A DNA stretch of 64,000 bases from JAPLDB01 sp038230515 (GCA_038230515.1 JBBRND010000011.1:57386-121385), one strand, 5' to 3'; numbered from the stretch's first letter, positions 44,886 to 53,601 are shown. The notes: generated by a model from the letters alone, not told the origin. Translations and numbers: made by a program.

Positions 44886-45827
44886 TCAGGAAATTTTTTC
44901 AAACTCGCTGATCTTGTCGAGCGAAACCAATACCGAACCTCCCGGACCCGGAGAAATGGCAGAAATGTATTTTGCATCCATTTCAATTTCATGAAACTTA
45001 AAAGAAGTGCGCGAGTGAATAGTTTGAGAAAACGTTTCATCAAATGCTTTAATGTTGAGAAGCACTTCAGCATTCCTGTTTTCAAAATCCTGTTTCGTCA
45101 GGTTTTTCATCGGGCTGTTATCGTCAATAGGATGCACAACAGTCCAGGTAGCAGAAAGTACACTGATGCGTTTTATTTCAAGCTCAAGGTTTTCAAACTT
45201 ACGAAGCTCTTTTCCGTTTTCGTTTACCACCCAGGTATAAATCATTTGCGCTTCCACTTCAATCAAATCATTCTTTCTTTTATTCGCCAGCCGGATCATA
45301 AACCCTTTCATGTCGCGGTAAGGAGCAATAACTGCCACATGGCTGAAAAGCAACTTCGCAATCGGGCGAGAGAAACGTCCGTAGAGCAAGCCGGTAGCGA
45401 GTGCGAAGCCGAGCAAGCCAACCATGCTTTCAACCGCAGCAACTTCGCTCGCACCCATGCCCACAGGATTTATTCTTCCATAGCCAACCGTTGTGAGCGA
45501 TTGCGCACTGAAAAAAAACGCCTCCCAGAATTTATCCCCCTGAGTTTGAGCAAGCATTCCGCCAAGTTCGTTATATCCCACCCAAGAGTAAAGTGCGGCA
45601 AAAATTAAATTTACAATGAGGTAAGCAGACAGCACCAAAAAATTAAACTTCGTCCAGCTCATCGTAATCAGCGAATGAAAAAAACTCAACTCTTCAAAAA
45701 AAGAAAGTCCCTTACGCTTTACATTACTCTGACCGCTCTTCGTAATAAGGCGCTGATTTTTTTCATACACCTTCGTGCCAAAGCCAAACTCTTTTAAATC
45801 TTCCGGTCTGTTCTTAAATATTGCCAT
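44886..45827 (-). CDS. Inward-rectifier-type potassium channel (KirBac-like)
   Basis: 313 residues. TM1 lies at about 61-85 (FLVLSAYLIVNLIFAALYSW), the pore helix and filter at SLTTVGYGRINP, and TM2 at about 127-150 (VESMVGLLGFALATGLLYGRF). The cytoplasmic domain has LFSHVAVIAPYRDMKGFMIRLANKRKND, typical of Kir channels. The TVGYG filter gives potassium selectivity. It is followed on the same strand, going upstream, by a DUF502 gene 15 bases away, so the two are likely co-expressed. Confidence 0.93.
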   Translation of the reverse strand: MAIFKNRPEDLKEFGFGTKVYEKNQRLITKSGQSNVKRKGLSFFEELSFFHSLITMSWTKFNFLVLSAYLIVNLIFAALYSWVGYNELGGMLAQTQGDKFWEAFFFSAQSLTTVGYGRINPVGMGASEVAAVESMVGLLGFALATGLLYGRFSRPIAKLLFSHVAVIAPYRDMKGFMIRLANKRKNDLIEVEAQMIYTWVVNENGKELRKFENLELEIKRISVLSATWTVVHPIDDNSPMKNLTKQDFENRNAEVLLNIKAFDETFSQTIHSRTSFKFHEIEMDAKYISAISPGPGGSVLVSLDKISEFEKIS

Positions 45828-45842
45828 TGCTGAAATTCAAAA

Positions 45843-46424
45843 TTAAAGTTCTGTAACTCCTCCGCTAATTATGAACTTCATCATATCCGTTCCCGATGCA
45901 TCAATCTGTTTTATGTTTGCCCTCGGCACAATAACCAACTGCCCGTTGAAGCCGTAACTGAATGGAAGATACACTGCCACCATTTCCTTCGTCATTCCCA
46001 ATTCGGTTACATCATCTTTAGTAACAAAACCGATGCGATGCAGTTGCGTTTCTTTTTGCACCAATACCATCACCGGATGATTAAAACTTTTTTTCTCTCC
46101 CACGAAAGCATTGATGAGATCTTTCACTGATGTGTAAATGAGTTTTGTAAGCGGGGCCCGTTCAATCCACTTTTCAAGATAAACAAAAAAAGGATTGCGG
46201 ATGTAACGCGAACCGAGAAAACCAACAGCGGCAATCACAAGAAAGATGACAATTAACCCCAGTCCGGGAATTTCAATTTGATTTAGTCCCGGAATTTTTA
46301 CCGGTATCTGAAACGGAAGCAAACTGTCAATCCACAGGATGGAGCGAACCAACACATAAAGTGTAACAGCAATGGGAACAACAAAAAGTAATCCCTGAAG
46401 AAAATAATTGATGATGCGTTTCAT
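45843..46424 (-). CDS. DUF502 membrane protein
   Basis: 193 residues. Two N-terminal membrane helices (LLFVVPIAVTLYVLVRSILW, about 12-31; GLIVIFLVIAAVGFLGSRYI, about 55-75) precede a soluble domain with FNHPVMVLVQKETQLHRIGF, MVAVYLPFSYGFNGQLVIVP and IDASGTDMMKFIISGG. The family is conserved in bacteria but functionally undefined. It is upstream of the Kir channel gene with a gap of 15 bases and is the first gene of this pair. Confidence 0.9.
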   Translation of the reverse strand: MKRIINYFLQGLLFVVPIAVTLYVLVRSILWIDSLLPFQIPVKIPGLNQIEIPGLGLIVIFLVIAAVGFLGSRYIRNPFFVYLEKWIERAPLTKLIYTSVKDLINAFVGEKKSFNHPVMVLVQKETQLHRIGFVTKDDVTELGMTKEMVAVYLPFSYGFNGQLVIVPRANIKQIDASGTDMMKFIISGGVTEL

Positions 46425-46573
46425 TGGCTTTAGATTTGAAGGGCAAATATCCGTAAAGAAAAGTTAATCGCCTGCCGGGCTATCGTTCTCTGAAAATCTG
46501 ATTAAGAAATCTTTCGAAAATTCTTCTTCCTTAAACTTTGGCATCATTTTATCAGTCTGTTAGAAAAATAGAA

Positions 46574-46885
46574 ATGGTTATGAAAAGAATTGTTGTTTTG
46601 ATTTTTGCTGTCATCATTAATATTCTGATAAATACACAGATTGCAAGATCGCAGGTGTTTGTCAAAGTAAGACCAATGGCACCTGTGCACGTAGCGGTGC
46701 GAGGAGTCGCACCTTCACCTTTTCATGTGTGGGTAGAGCCCGAATGGCGCTGGCGCAGACACGAATATGTTTACATAGAAGGGCATTGGGCGCGTCCACA
46801 TCGCCACCAGATTTGGATACCCGGTCACTGGATTGACACACCAGAGGGGTCCAAATGGATTCATGGTTATTGGGGAAGAAGATGA
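46574..46885 (+). CDS. Small secreted WXXGXW-repeat protein
   Basis: 103 residues from ATG 46574 (ATG 46580 also possible). Signal peptide about 1-25 (IVVLIFAVIINILINTQIAR). The body is aromatic and basic with repeats EGHWARPHRHQIWIPGHW and YWGRR, as in the YXWGXW/WXXGXW repeat proteins of the periplasm or envelope. Function unknown. A strong terminator follows seven bases after the stop. Confidence 0.72.
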   Translation: MVMKRIVVLIFAVIINILINTQIARSQVFVKVRPMAPVHVAVRGVAPSPFHVWVEPEWRWRRHEYVYIEGHWARPHRHQIWIPGHWIDTPEGSKWIHGYWGRR

Positions 46886-46891
46886 AATAAA

Positions 46892-46923
46892 AAAACCATC
46901 GCACCGTACCGTGCGATGGTTTT
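46892..46923. terminator. Bidirectional rho-independent terminator
   Basis: AAAACCATCGCAC, six-base loop CGTACC, then GTGCGATGGTTTT: a perfect 13-base stem with A-run and T-run ends. It serves the WXXGXW gene on + and the small 46952 gene on - (29 bases from its stop). Confidence 0.85.
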
Positions 46924-46951
46924 ACCAACCAATTAAAACCCCAATGTTGTT

Positions 46952-47167
46952 CTAATTTATTTCTGCGAAGAACTCTTCCGCATTGCTCTTTACGATTTCG
47001 CTGCCTTCGTATTGACTGCGAAACTTTCGAAAGCGTGTTTCATGCACATTGGTGTTTCCCTCTTTGTGTTTGTTTTCGAATGGAGACCGTAAATCCATCG
47101 GCTTAATTTCGGAAGGCACCGCTTTATTCGCCTTACCCGGTAATAACTTTGCATTTGTTAGTGTCAT
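46952..47167 (-). CDS. Unknown small basic protein
   Basis: 71 residues from the ATG at 47167 (a longer frame to 47230 has an in-frame ATG but an unlikely N-terminus). Sequence TLTNAKLLPGKANKAVPSEI then FENKHKEGNTNVHETRFRKF; charged, with no signal. No family. Direct repeats lie about 80-140 bases upstream of the start. Confidence 0.5.
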   Translation of the reverse strand: MTLTNAKLLPGKANKAVPSEIKPMDLRSPFENKHKEGNTNVHETRFRKFRSQYEGSEIVKSNAEEFFAEIN

Positions 47168-47244
47168 CTTGTTTTGTTTTTTATTGATTGAAGAATCATT
47201 GAACTTGATGAAGCAAAGTAACGCTGGCACGCACCCGTTTTCCT

Positions 47245-47306
47245 AAGGGTTTCCCCTGAATCTTCTTGAGGGTTTCCCCTGAATTTTTTTTAAGGGTAAA
47301 CCCTTA
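47245..47306. promoter_or_regulatory. Repeated AGGG-TTTC-CCCT elements upstream of the 46952 gene
   Basis: AGGGTTTCCCCTGAAT occurs at 47246-47261 and 47269-47284 (23-base spacing), followed by the palindrome TAAGGGTAAACCCTTA at 47291-47306. Such spaced repeats look like regulator binding sites. The regulator is unknown; I do not assign them to a known family. Confidence 0.4.
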
Positions 47307-47386
47307 AGGAGATTAAAAATGAGAAATTAAAATCAGGAAGTGGAAATAGAAAAAACGAAACTTGCCTCTGAAAATAGCGAAGTGTC

Positions 47387-48352
47387 CTAAAAATATTTTT
47401 CTTCTGCGAGAAAACTTTTCACGTAATCATCAACGCCATCCTGCAATGAGTAAAAAGAATTTGTGTAGCCGATACTTTTCAGCTTCTCCATTTTTGCCTC
47501 AGTGAAGTATTGATACTTGTCCCGAATGTCGGCAGGTGTGTCAATGAATTCGATGCTCTCTTTTTTATTCATTGCTTTGAAAACATTTTTTGTGAGATCA
47601 AGAAATGTGTTCGCCTTGCCCGAACCGAGATTATAGATACCGGAATCTTTTCTGTGATGCATGAGCCAGTAGCAAACATTCACTACATCTTTTACATAAA
47701 CAAAATCGCGAAGCTGCTCACCATCTTTATATTCAGGATTGTGCGAACGGAACAATTTCATGTGTCCTGTATTGGAAATCTGATTGAAAGCATGAAAAAT
47801 AACAGAAGCCATTCTGGATTTGTGATATTCGTTCGGTCCGTACACATTGAAAAACTTTAGCCCGCACCAGTAAAACGGTTTGCGTTCCTGATGCAAAGCC
47901 CATTTATCAAACTCATTTTTCGATTCACCGTAAGGATTGAGCGGCTTTAATTCTTTGATGAGAGAATGATCATCTGCATATCCAAACTCACCCCCGCCAT
48001 ACGTTGCTGCAGAAGATGCATACACCAAAGGCAAGCCAAACTCCACACACACATTCCATACATCTTTTGAATATTGAAGATTGAGTTTGTCGAAAATTGT
48101 TTTGTCAAACTCTGTTGTATCCGTGCGCGCACCAATGTGAAAAACGAATTGAACAAACCGCTGATTTTGTTTCAACCATGGAATGAATTGATCGCGCTCA
48201 ACTTTTGAAGTAAACTTTCTTCCGGAAAGGTTTTTGTCTTTTTGTGTTTTCGAGAAATCGTCAACAAGAATCAAGTCGTTGTACCCTTCGTCATTCAGTT
48301 TGCGAACCAAACAACTACCGATGAAGCCGGCTGCTCCTGTGATGATAATCAT
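47387..48352 (-). CDS. hldD: ADP-glyceromanno-heptose 6-epimerase
   Basis: 321 residues, extended SDR family. The NAD(P)-binding motif is GAAGFIG; catalytic ASSAATYGGG and the Y-xxx-K in LNPYGESKNEFD. FNVYGPNEYHKSRMASVIFH is diagnostic of HldD. It epimerises ADP-D,D-heptose to ADP-L,D-heptose for lipopolysaccharide inner core. It is the last gene of the mqnB-mqnD-hldD group. Confidence 0.93.
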   Translation of the reverse strand: MIIITGAAGFIGSCLVRKLNDEGYNDLILVDDFSKTQKDKNLSGRKFTSKVERDQFIPWLKQNQRFVQFVFHIGARTDTTEFDKTIFDKLNLQYSKDVWNVCVEFGLPLVYASSAATYGGGEFGYADDHSLIKELKPLNPYGESKNEFDKWALHQERKPFYWCGLKFFNVYGPNEYHKSRMASVIFHAFNQISNTGHMKLFRSHNPEYKDGEQLRDFVYVKDVVNVCYWLMHHRKDSGIYNLGSGKANTFLDLTKNVFKAMNKKESIEFIDTPADIRDKYQYFTEAKMEKLKSIGYTNSFYSLQDGVDDYVKSFLAEEKYF

Positions 48353-48370
48353 AGAATTTTCAAATGATAA

Positions 48371-49288
48371 TTACCAGGAACTTGTTCTATTCAAGGAAGC
48401 AAAAAAATCATGTTTGCGATCCGGTTCAACAAATATTCTTTCGGGAATTGACTTGATCATTCCAACTTCCATTGCTTTCTGAAATAAAACATGTACTGCA
48501 TTTCTTCCTTCTTCTCCGAGATCAGCAGAAAAATCATTCACATACGTTTCAATGTGTTTTCTTCTCACATCTTCATTCATTTCCTGCGCATGTTGCTTTA
48601 CATATTCTAAACTTGATTGCGGATTTGCAAATGCATACTCCACACTTCTTTTCATCACTCTATCAATTTTTTGTTTCAGTTCTTCCGGAAAAATTTTTCT
48701 CACAGCAATTCCTCCAAGCGGAATGGGTTGACCTGTTTTGCGTTCCCACAATTCACCAAGGTCGCAGATGTTCTTCAGTCCCTTTTGCTCGTACGTAAAA
48801 CGGTTTTCATGGATGATAACTCCTGCATCAACTTTTCTTGACAGAACTGCATTTTCAATCTCAGAAAAAATCATTTCCACTTTATTCTCTGCTTGTGGAA
48901 AAAAAATAGTGAACAGGAAATTAGCTGTAGTATTCATTCCGGGAACAGCAATCTTCAGGTTTTTGTTTTTCAAATCCGAAATCTGAAATCCGAAATCTGA
49001 AATCACCAACGGTCCCACTCCTATTCCGAGCGCACTTCCTGAATTCAGCAACTGATATTGATCCGTAACTTTTGTGAACGCAGCAAAACTTATTTTTGAA
49101 ATATCAAGTTCGTCATGCAATGCTTTTTGATTCAGCATTTCAACATCCTCCATAAAAATTTGAAACTGTAAATCTTCAGTATCAATTTTTCCATTCACCA
49201 TTGCATCGAACATGAAGGTATCGTTCGGGCAAGGGCTGAAGCCCAAAGTTAGTTTAGAATTCGCAGTTCGAGGTTTGGAGAAAGGCAT
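48371..49288 (-). CDS. mqnD: 1,4-dihydroxy-6-naphthoate synthase
   Basis: 305 residues. LGFSPCPNDTFMFDAMVNGK is the family signature, with DISKISFAAFTKVTDQYQLL and GVGPLVISDFG following. It acts in the futalosine pathway for menaquinone, converting cyclic dehypoxanthine futalosine into dihydroxy-naphthoate. The segment after GPLVIS (DFGFQISDLKNKNL) is encoded by a low-complexity repeat (48973-49005), see findings. It lies between mqnB and hldD, with gaps of 12 and 18 bases. Confidence 0.93.
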   Translation of the reverse strand: MPFSKPRTANSKLTLGFSPCPNDTFMFDAMVNGKIDTEDLQFQIFMEDVEMLNQKALHDELDISKISFAAFTKVTDQYQLLNSGSALGIGVGPLVISDFGFQISDLKNKNLKIAVPGMNTTANFLFTIFFPQAENKVEMIFSEIENAVLSRKVDAGVIIHENRFTYEQKGLKNICDLGELWERKTGQPIPLGGIAVRKIFPEELKQKIDRVMKRSVEYAFANPQSSLEYVKQHAQEMNEDVRRKHIETYVNDFSADLGEEGRNAVHVLFQKAMEVGMIKSIPERIFVEPDRKHDFFASLNRTSSW

Positions 49289-49300
49289 TCTTTTTTGTCT

Positions 49301-49957
49301 TCAGTTCAAAAGTTTTTCAAGAAGCAAACGGACTTCGCTGTTTAGGTTTTCCATTGCCAGAATAATATTCCATGCTTCCCGGTTTCTGTGTTCAATGCGG
49401 TTTGAGATGGAACGGAGTTGCAGGAATGGAATTTTTTCCATCATGCAAACATAAAAGAAAGCCGCGCCTTCCATTGTTTCAACATCAGGATGAAATTTGA
49501 TAATGGTGTTGAGAATGCTGTCATTGTTTCCGTGAACTTTATTTACCGTAATGGCTTTTACTTTTTTGAGATGCTTGAGCGAAGGAAATTTTTCCGAGTG
49601 ATCATTTTTTATTTTTCCGTTCCAAAAAGGAAAGTGATCGCTGTTCTGAAGATTGAGATCGAAAACCGATAAAAACTTTTCACCGTCTTCTGCACCAAGA
49701 TCTGCAAACGTGTCGCTAACTACATTTACGACATCTCCCAATAAAATTTCGTGACGGAAACTCCCGGCAAGCCCTACATTGAGGGCAAGGTCGTATTTCC
49801 GTTGAGCTAATTTCTTTGTGAGAGAATAAGCCGTTGCCGTCATCCCGATTCCGGTTACAAGAAAATCAATTGCCAGATTCTCTGTGGTGATTTTAGAAAA
49901 GTAATTCCGGATTCCAGAAATCTCATTTTCGGTGGCAGCTACAACGAGTATTCTCAT
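49301..49957 (-). CDS. mqnB: Futalosine hydrolase
   Basis: 218 residues of the nucleoside phosphorylase-like family. NVGLAGSFRHEILLGDVVNV and VETMEGAAFFYVCMMEKIPF are the typical purine-binding and catalytic regions. It cleaves futalosine, the second step of the futalosine menaquinone pathway. It is the first gene of the tight group with mqnD and hldD. Confidence 0.93.
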   Translation of the reverse strand: MRILVVAATENEISGIRNYFSKITTENLAIDFLVTGIGMTATAYSLTKKLAQRKYDLALNVGLAGSFRHEILLGDVVNVVSDTFADLGAEDGEKFLSVFDLNLQNSDHFPFWNGKIKNDHSEKFPSLKHLKKVKAITVNKVHGNNDSILNTIIKFHPDVETMEGAAFFYVCMMEKIPFLQLRSISNRIEHRNREAWNIILAMENLNSEVRLLLEKLLN

Positions 49958-50095
49958 TCAGCAAATATACATGATTGATTGAATTGCTTAGCCGCTTTTA
50001 ATCCGGAGAGATCAGGAAGAAAGAAGTTGCTGAGCAGTTTGAAAAAAACAGAGTGGTTTAAGGAGTCATGAAAAACCACGGAGACACAGAGAAAA

Positions 50096-52264
50096 TTATT
50101 GCTTTACAAACTTACTGCGGAAAACTTTATTGTGGGAAGAAACTTCGAGGTAGTACATGCCTGAAGGCAATGGCGAAACATCTGCCTCTCCCCCAACCCC
50201 TCTCCCAATAGAGAGGGGAGAAACAGCCAATACCTTTTCTCCAAGGATGTTGTAAATTGTAATGTCAACTTCTCTTTCTTCTAACTCAGAACTACTGACT
50301 ACTAACTTATCTCCAACCGGGTTGGGATGGATTTCAACTCCTCCCCTTTGGGGAGGTTGGGTGGGGCTTGCTGCTATTACATTAAACACTGCTGCCTCCA
50401 CCTCGCAGCCATTACTATCTGTGCAAACTACATTGTAATCTCCGCTTGATGGTGCTACATAAAAATAATTTGTTGCTCCGTTAATAATAGCAGTGTTGAA
50501 GAACCATTGATAAGTTGCTGCTCCTGCATTTGCAAAGAGTGTATCTCCGCTTTGCGAAATGCCTTGCGGTGGTGGTGCAGGATAAACAGTAATGTAGTTA
50601 CTAAGTAAAAGTGTATCGCTACCGTTTGCGTTTGTTGCAATTAACTGCACATTGTAGCTGCCGGAGTTTGCATAGCAAATGTTTGTTGGGTTGGTGGCTG
50701 TGCTCGTAGCAGGTGTGGCACCGGGGAAGTACCATTGATAAGAAGTTGCATTGAAAGAAAGATTTAAAAAATCGGTGCAGGTGCCGGGGCAGAGGTTGGG
50801 AACTGCTGAAAATAAAGGTTGAAGAATTGTGCTGTCACAAAATTTTATAATCCAAATATCAATATCACCCCATGATGGTTGTGTTTTATCCCCTCCAATA
50901 CCTCCGCTAGTATAATTTGCCATTGCAAAGCAACCATCTCTTGTTTGAATTGCGTAACCGATCTCATCATCGTAAGGAGTATTTGTATGTAATGTTTTAT
51001 CCCATTGTTTATTTCCTAGCGAATCAATCTTTACAACCCATGTTTGTTCTGACCCTAAATTATTTTCGGTCTTATCACCGCTAATATTTGAATACGATGA
51101 GCCAGCAAATAAGTAACCTCCATCGGTTGTTTGTGAAATATTGCCAAATCCATCTTCTGGATAACTGCCTCCGAAATCTTTGTCCCATTGTTTGTTGCCA
51201 AGTGAATCTGTTTTGATAATCCAATAATCAAAGCCTCCATTAGTAGGCTCTGTTTTATCACCATTAATTCCTGAGAACGAATAGCCACCCAGAATATATC
51301 CACCGTCTATAGTTTGCTTCAAGGATTTTAATCTATCCCAATCTGTTCCACCGAAATCTTTGTCCCATTGTTTGTTGCCCAAGGAATCAATTTTAACTAT
51401 CCAATAGTCAGTCCATGGCTGAAGTCCCCATTTCGGCTGAGATTTATCTCCTCCAACATCAGAATTTGTTGTACCTCCCAAAATATATCCACCATCAGTC
51501 GCTTGATATAAAGAAGAAAGATCGTCATTATTCGTACCTCCAAATCTTTTATCCCATTCTTTATTTCCAAGAGAATCAATTTTAATAACCCAATAGTCAG
51601 ATGTATTACCAGTAGTATCCCAATTGTCTTGGGTTTTGTCACCACCAATTCTAGAATAAGAACCACCTCCTAAAATATAGCCGCCATCAAAAGTTTGTTG
51701 TAATGCATTAAAATCATCAAAGTTGGATCCTCCAAAATCTTTATCCCATTCTTTATTACCTAAAGAATCTATTTTAATAATCCAATAGTCAGCACTTCCA
51801 ACAGTGTCTTGGGTTTTATCTCCGCTAATTCCTGAACCGGAATAACCACCAAGAATATATCCCCCATCATGGGTTTGTTGAATTGAAAAAAGCAAATCTC
51901 CGCTTGTACCTCCGAAATCTTTATCCCATTGTTTGTTGCCGAATGAATCTATTTTTACAATCCAATAATCATAACCTCCGCCTCCCCATATACCTTGAGT
52001 TTTATCTCCGCCAATTCCGGAATTTGAATATCCTCCTAAAATATATCCTCCGTCAGACGTTTGCAGAGGTGATGCCCAAAGCCAATCCTGATACGTCCCC
52101 CCAAACCTCTTATCCCACATCTTCACCAAAGGGTTTTGTGCCGATGCACAATGAATGATGCACGATGCACAATAAAAAAAAAGAAAGAGTCCAACTACGC
52201 GAACGCTACTGCCTACACAAGTGTTTCGGTAGCCAAGTCGTTGGATAAAGAAAACTTTTTTCAT
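50096..52264 (-). CDS. T9SS cargo with WDKDFGG-type repeats
   Basis: 722 residues. A signal peptide (about 1-42, with FLFFYCASCIIHCASAQ) precedes seven or eight near-identical repeats of DYWIVKIDSLGNKQWDKDFG and GGYILGGYSGSGISGDKTQ (about 45-450), then a PKD-like module (CTDFLNLSFNATSYQWYFPG) and an Ig-like region, ending in a sorting domain (VEIHPNPVGDKLVVSSSELE to FRSKFVKQ). In the sorting domain the stretch SPLSIGRGVGGEADVSPLP is encoded by a short palindromic repeat at 50184-50221, and QPPQRGG by another at 50338-50367. The repeats make the gene prone to recombination. Confidence 0.87.
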   Translation of the reverse strand: MKKVFFIQRLGYRNTCVGSSVRVVGLFLFFYCASCIIHCASAQNPLVKMWDKRFGGTYQDWLWASPLQTSDGGYILGGYSNSGIGGDKTQGIWGGGGYDYWIVKIDSFGNKQWDKDFGGTSGDLLFSIQQTHDGGYILGGYSGSGISGDKTQDTVGSADYWIIKIDSLGNKEWDKDFGGSNFDDFNALQQTFDGGYILGGGSYSRIGGDKTQDNWDTTGNTSDYWVIKIDSLGNKEWDKRFGGTNNDDLSSLYQATDGGYILGGTTNSDVGGDKSQPKWGLQPWTDYWIVKIDSLGNKQWDKDFGGTDWDRLKSLKQTIDGGYILGGYSFSGINGDKTEPTNGGFDYWIIKTDSLGNKQWDKDFGGSYPEDGFGNISQTTDGGYLFAGSSYSNISGDKTENNLGSEQTWVVKIDSLGNKQWDKTLHTNTPYDDEIGYAIQTRDGCFAMANYTSGGIGGDKTQPSWGDIDIWIIKFCDSTILQPLFSAVPNLCPGTCTDFLNLSFNATSYQWYFPGATPATSTATNPTNICYANSGSYNVQLIATNANGSDTLLLSNYITVYPAPPPQGISQSGDTLFANAGAATYQWFFNTAIINGATNYFYVAPSSGDYNVVCTDSNGCEVEAAVFNVIAASPTQPPQRGGVEIHPNPVGDKLVVSSSELEEREVDITIYNILGEKVLAVSPLSIGRGVGGEADVSPLPSGMYYLEVSSHNKVFRSKFVKQ
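50184..50221. repeat. REP-like palindromic element inside a coding region
   Basis: CTCTCCCCCAACCCCTCTCC then a short AATA loop then GAGAGGGGAG: an inverted repeat of C/T against G/A blocks, in frame inside the T9SS sorting domain of the 50096 gene. Similar CTCTCCC-GGGAGAG elements are common in Bacteroidota intergenic DNA. Confidence 0.6.
50338..50367. repeat. Second REP-like element inside the same gene
   Basis: CTCCTCCCCTTTGGGGAGGT followed by TGGGTGGGGC: palindromic core CTCCCC-TTT-GGGGAG, in frame just before the sorting domain (QPPQRGG). Confidence 0.6.
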
Positions 52265-52275
52265 CGGTTGTTTTA

Positions 52276-52301
52276 TAGTCCACGGTTTAAACCGTGGGCT
52301 A
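52276..52301. repeat. Palindromic element CCACGGTTTAAACCGTGG
   Basis: Perfect 18-base palindrome (52280-52297) flanked by TAGT and GCTA halves. It lies just upstream of the 50096 gene start and may be an extragenic palindrome or an operator. The rest of 52302-52681 shows nothing convincing. Confidence 0.5.
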
Positions 52302-52681
52302 TGTTTAAGAGGTCAGGAATTTTTTTTCATCTCATCAAAAAATATTCTCTCCAAAGATACATGATTGAGACTACCTGCAAGGGGTAATGTTATTAAGAAG
52401 CATCTTTCAAATGCCTTTCCCGAAATATTGGGACAGGCGCGCACACCATCCCCTAAAGGGGGCTCGCGCACACATTCATGTTTCCTCAGGTGTAGTGTGT
52501 TAGTATGTGCGCAGTTCACCTGCCGGAGTTATCATATAAATGTGAGGAGAGCCACCACTCAAAAATTCACGCGCAACTGCTGAAAGCACAAAAATACGGA
52601 TGCCGCCACTTTAGGTGGTTGCTCTGTTATTAAAAAGTAGTTTTTTAGCAAAACCGCATAATTGAAGAAATTGTGCAGTCG

Positions 52682-52724
52682 ATAACGTGAATGAACGAGT
52701 GCAGCACTCGTTCATTCACGTTAT
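52682..52724. repeat. Perfect 43-base palindrome at the start of array 4
   Basis: Two 21-base arms with a single central base, at 52682-52702 and 52704-52724; it covers two array units and marks the left border of array 4. It could extrude a cruciform or be a dimer site. It is longer than any usual operator. Confidence 0.8.
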
Positions 52725-52959
52725 TGACCCGTTGGTTCACACTCAGCGTATGAACGTAGATACGCTGAAGTGCTTGGTTCATACGTGGGATATGAACGTA
52801 GATACGCCAGATATGAACGTAGATACGCTGAAGTGCTTGGTTCATATCTGGCGTATCTCCATTCACTCTTTTTATGTGAACGTTCATACGCTGCGTATCT
52901 CCATTCACCTGCAAAGTATGGAGGTTCATACTCCGCGTATCTCCATTCAGGCGGATGAA
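52687..52959. repeat. 21-bp tandem array 4 (13 units, with units in both orientations)
   Basis: Thirteen gap-free 21-bp units built on ATGAACGTAGATACGCTGAA and its near reverse complement (GCGTATCTCCATTCAC). Orientation changes about the middle. It lies between two genes transcribed leftwards (50096 gene start, engB end), 45 bases before the end of engB. Frames in both strands give heptapeptide repeats and are not convincing genes. Confidence 0.85.
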
Positions 52960-53004
52960 ACATCTAAAAAGGGGTGAGAGTTGCTCTCAAAAAAGGATCT
53001 CTTC

Positions 53005-53601
53005 TCAAAAAACCTTATTCGTCTCCTCAATATACTTCAGCAGTTCGTCCCTTCCGGTTTTGGTAACCGAAGAAGTAATAAAGTGTATCGGAAACTCATC
53101 CCATGTTTTTGCAAGTTCATCAAGCACGGCTTTTACACTCAGCGAGGTTTGCCGCGCACTCAGCTTATCCGTTTTTGTAAACACCAGCGCCAGCGGAATG
53201 TTGCTTGCCCCCGTTTGGTTAATGAAATCAATGTCGAGCTTTTGAGGCGGAATGCGCGCGTCAATCAAAATAAAAACCGTCATCAGGTTGGTGCGCGTGG
53301 TCAGGTATTGCTTTATCATTTTATCAAAGCCGCTCCGTTTCTCTTTCGAAACTTTTGCGAAACCATAACCGGGCAAATCTACGAGGTGCCATTTTTTATT
53401 GATGAGAAAATAATTGATCATTTGCGTCTTGCCCGGAGTGCCTGATATTTTCGCCAGCGCCTTCCGTCCTGTAATCATATTAATGAGCGATGACTTGCCT
53501 ACATTGCTTCTCCCGATAAATGCATATTCCGGAATAACGGGCTTGGGGCACAATTCCGCTTTCGGATAACTTGCTATGTAATCAGCTTCATTTATTTTCA
53601 T
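53005..53601 (-). CDS. engB: Ribosome biogenesis GTP-binding protein YsxC/EngB
   Basis: 198 residues from the ATG at 53601; a longer in-frame start at 53682 overlaps the divergent neighbour and is less likely. The G1 motif is GRSNVGKS and the following parts are NMITGRKALAKISGTPGKTQ, LVDLPGYGFAKVSKEKR and FTKTDKLSARQTSL. It helps 50S subunit assembly. It is divergent to the polyprenyl synthase gene, with 83 bases between the likely starts. Confidence 0.93.
   Translation of the reverse strand: MKINEADYIASYPKAELCPKPVIPEYAFIGRSNVGKSSLINMITGRKALAKISGTPGKTQMINYFLINKKWHLVDLPGYGFAKVSKEKRSGFDKMIKQYLTTRTNLMTVFILIDARIPPQKLDIDFINQTGASNIPLALVFTKTDKLSARQTSLSVKAVLDELAKTWDEFPIHFITSSVTKTGRDELLKYIEETNKVF

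Noticed and set aside
52645..52977. Repeat proteins on both strands in array 4
   Set aside because: Open frames on both strands over the same bases are explained by the period; no independent evidence of translation.
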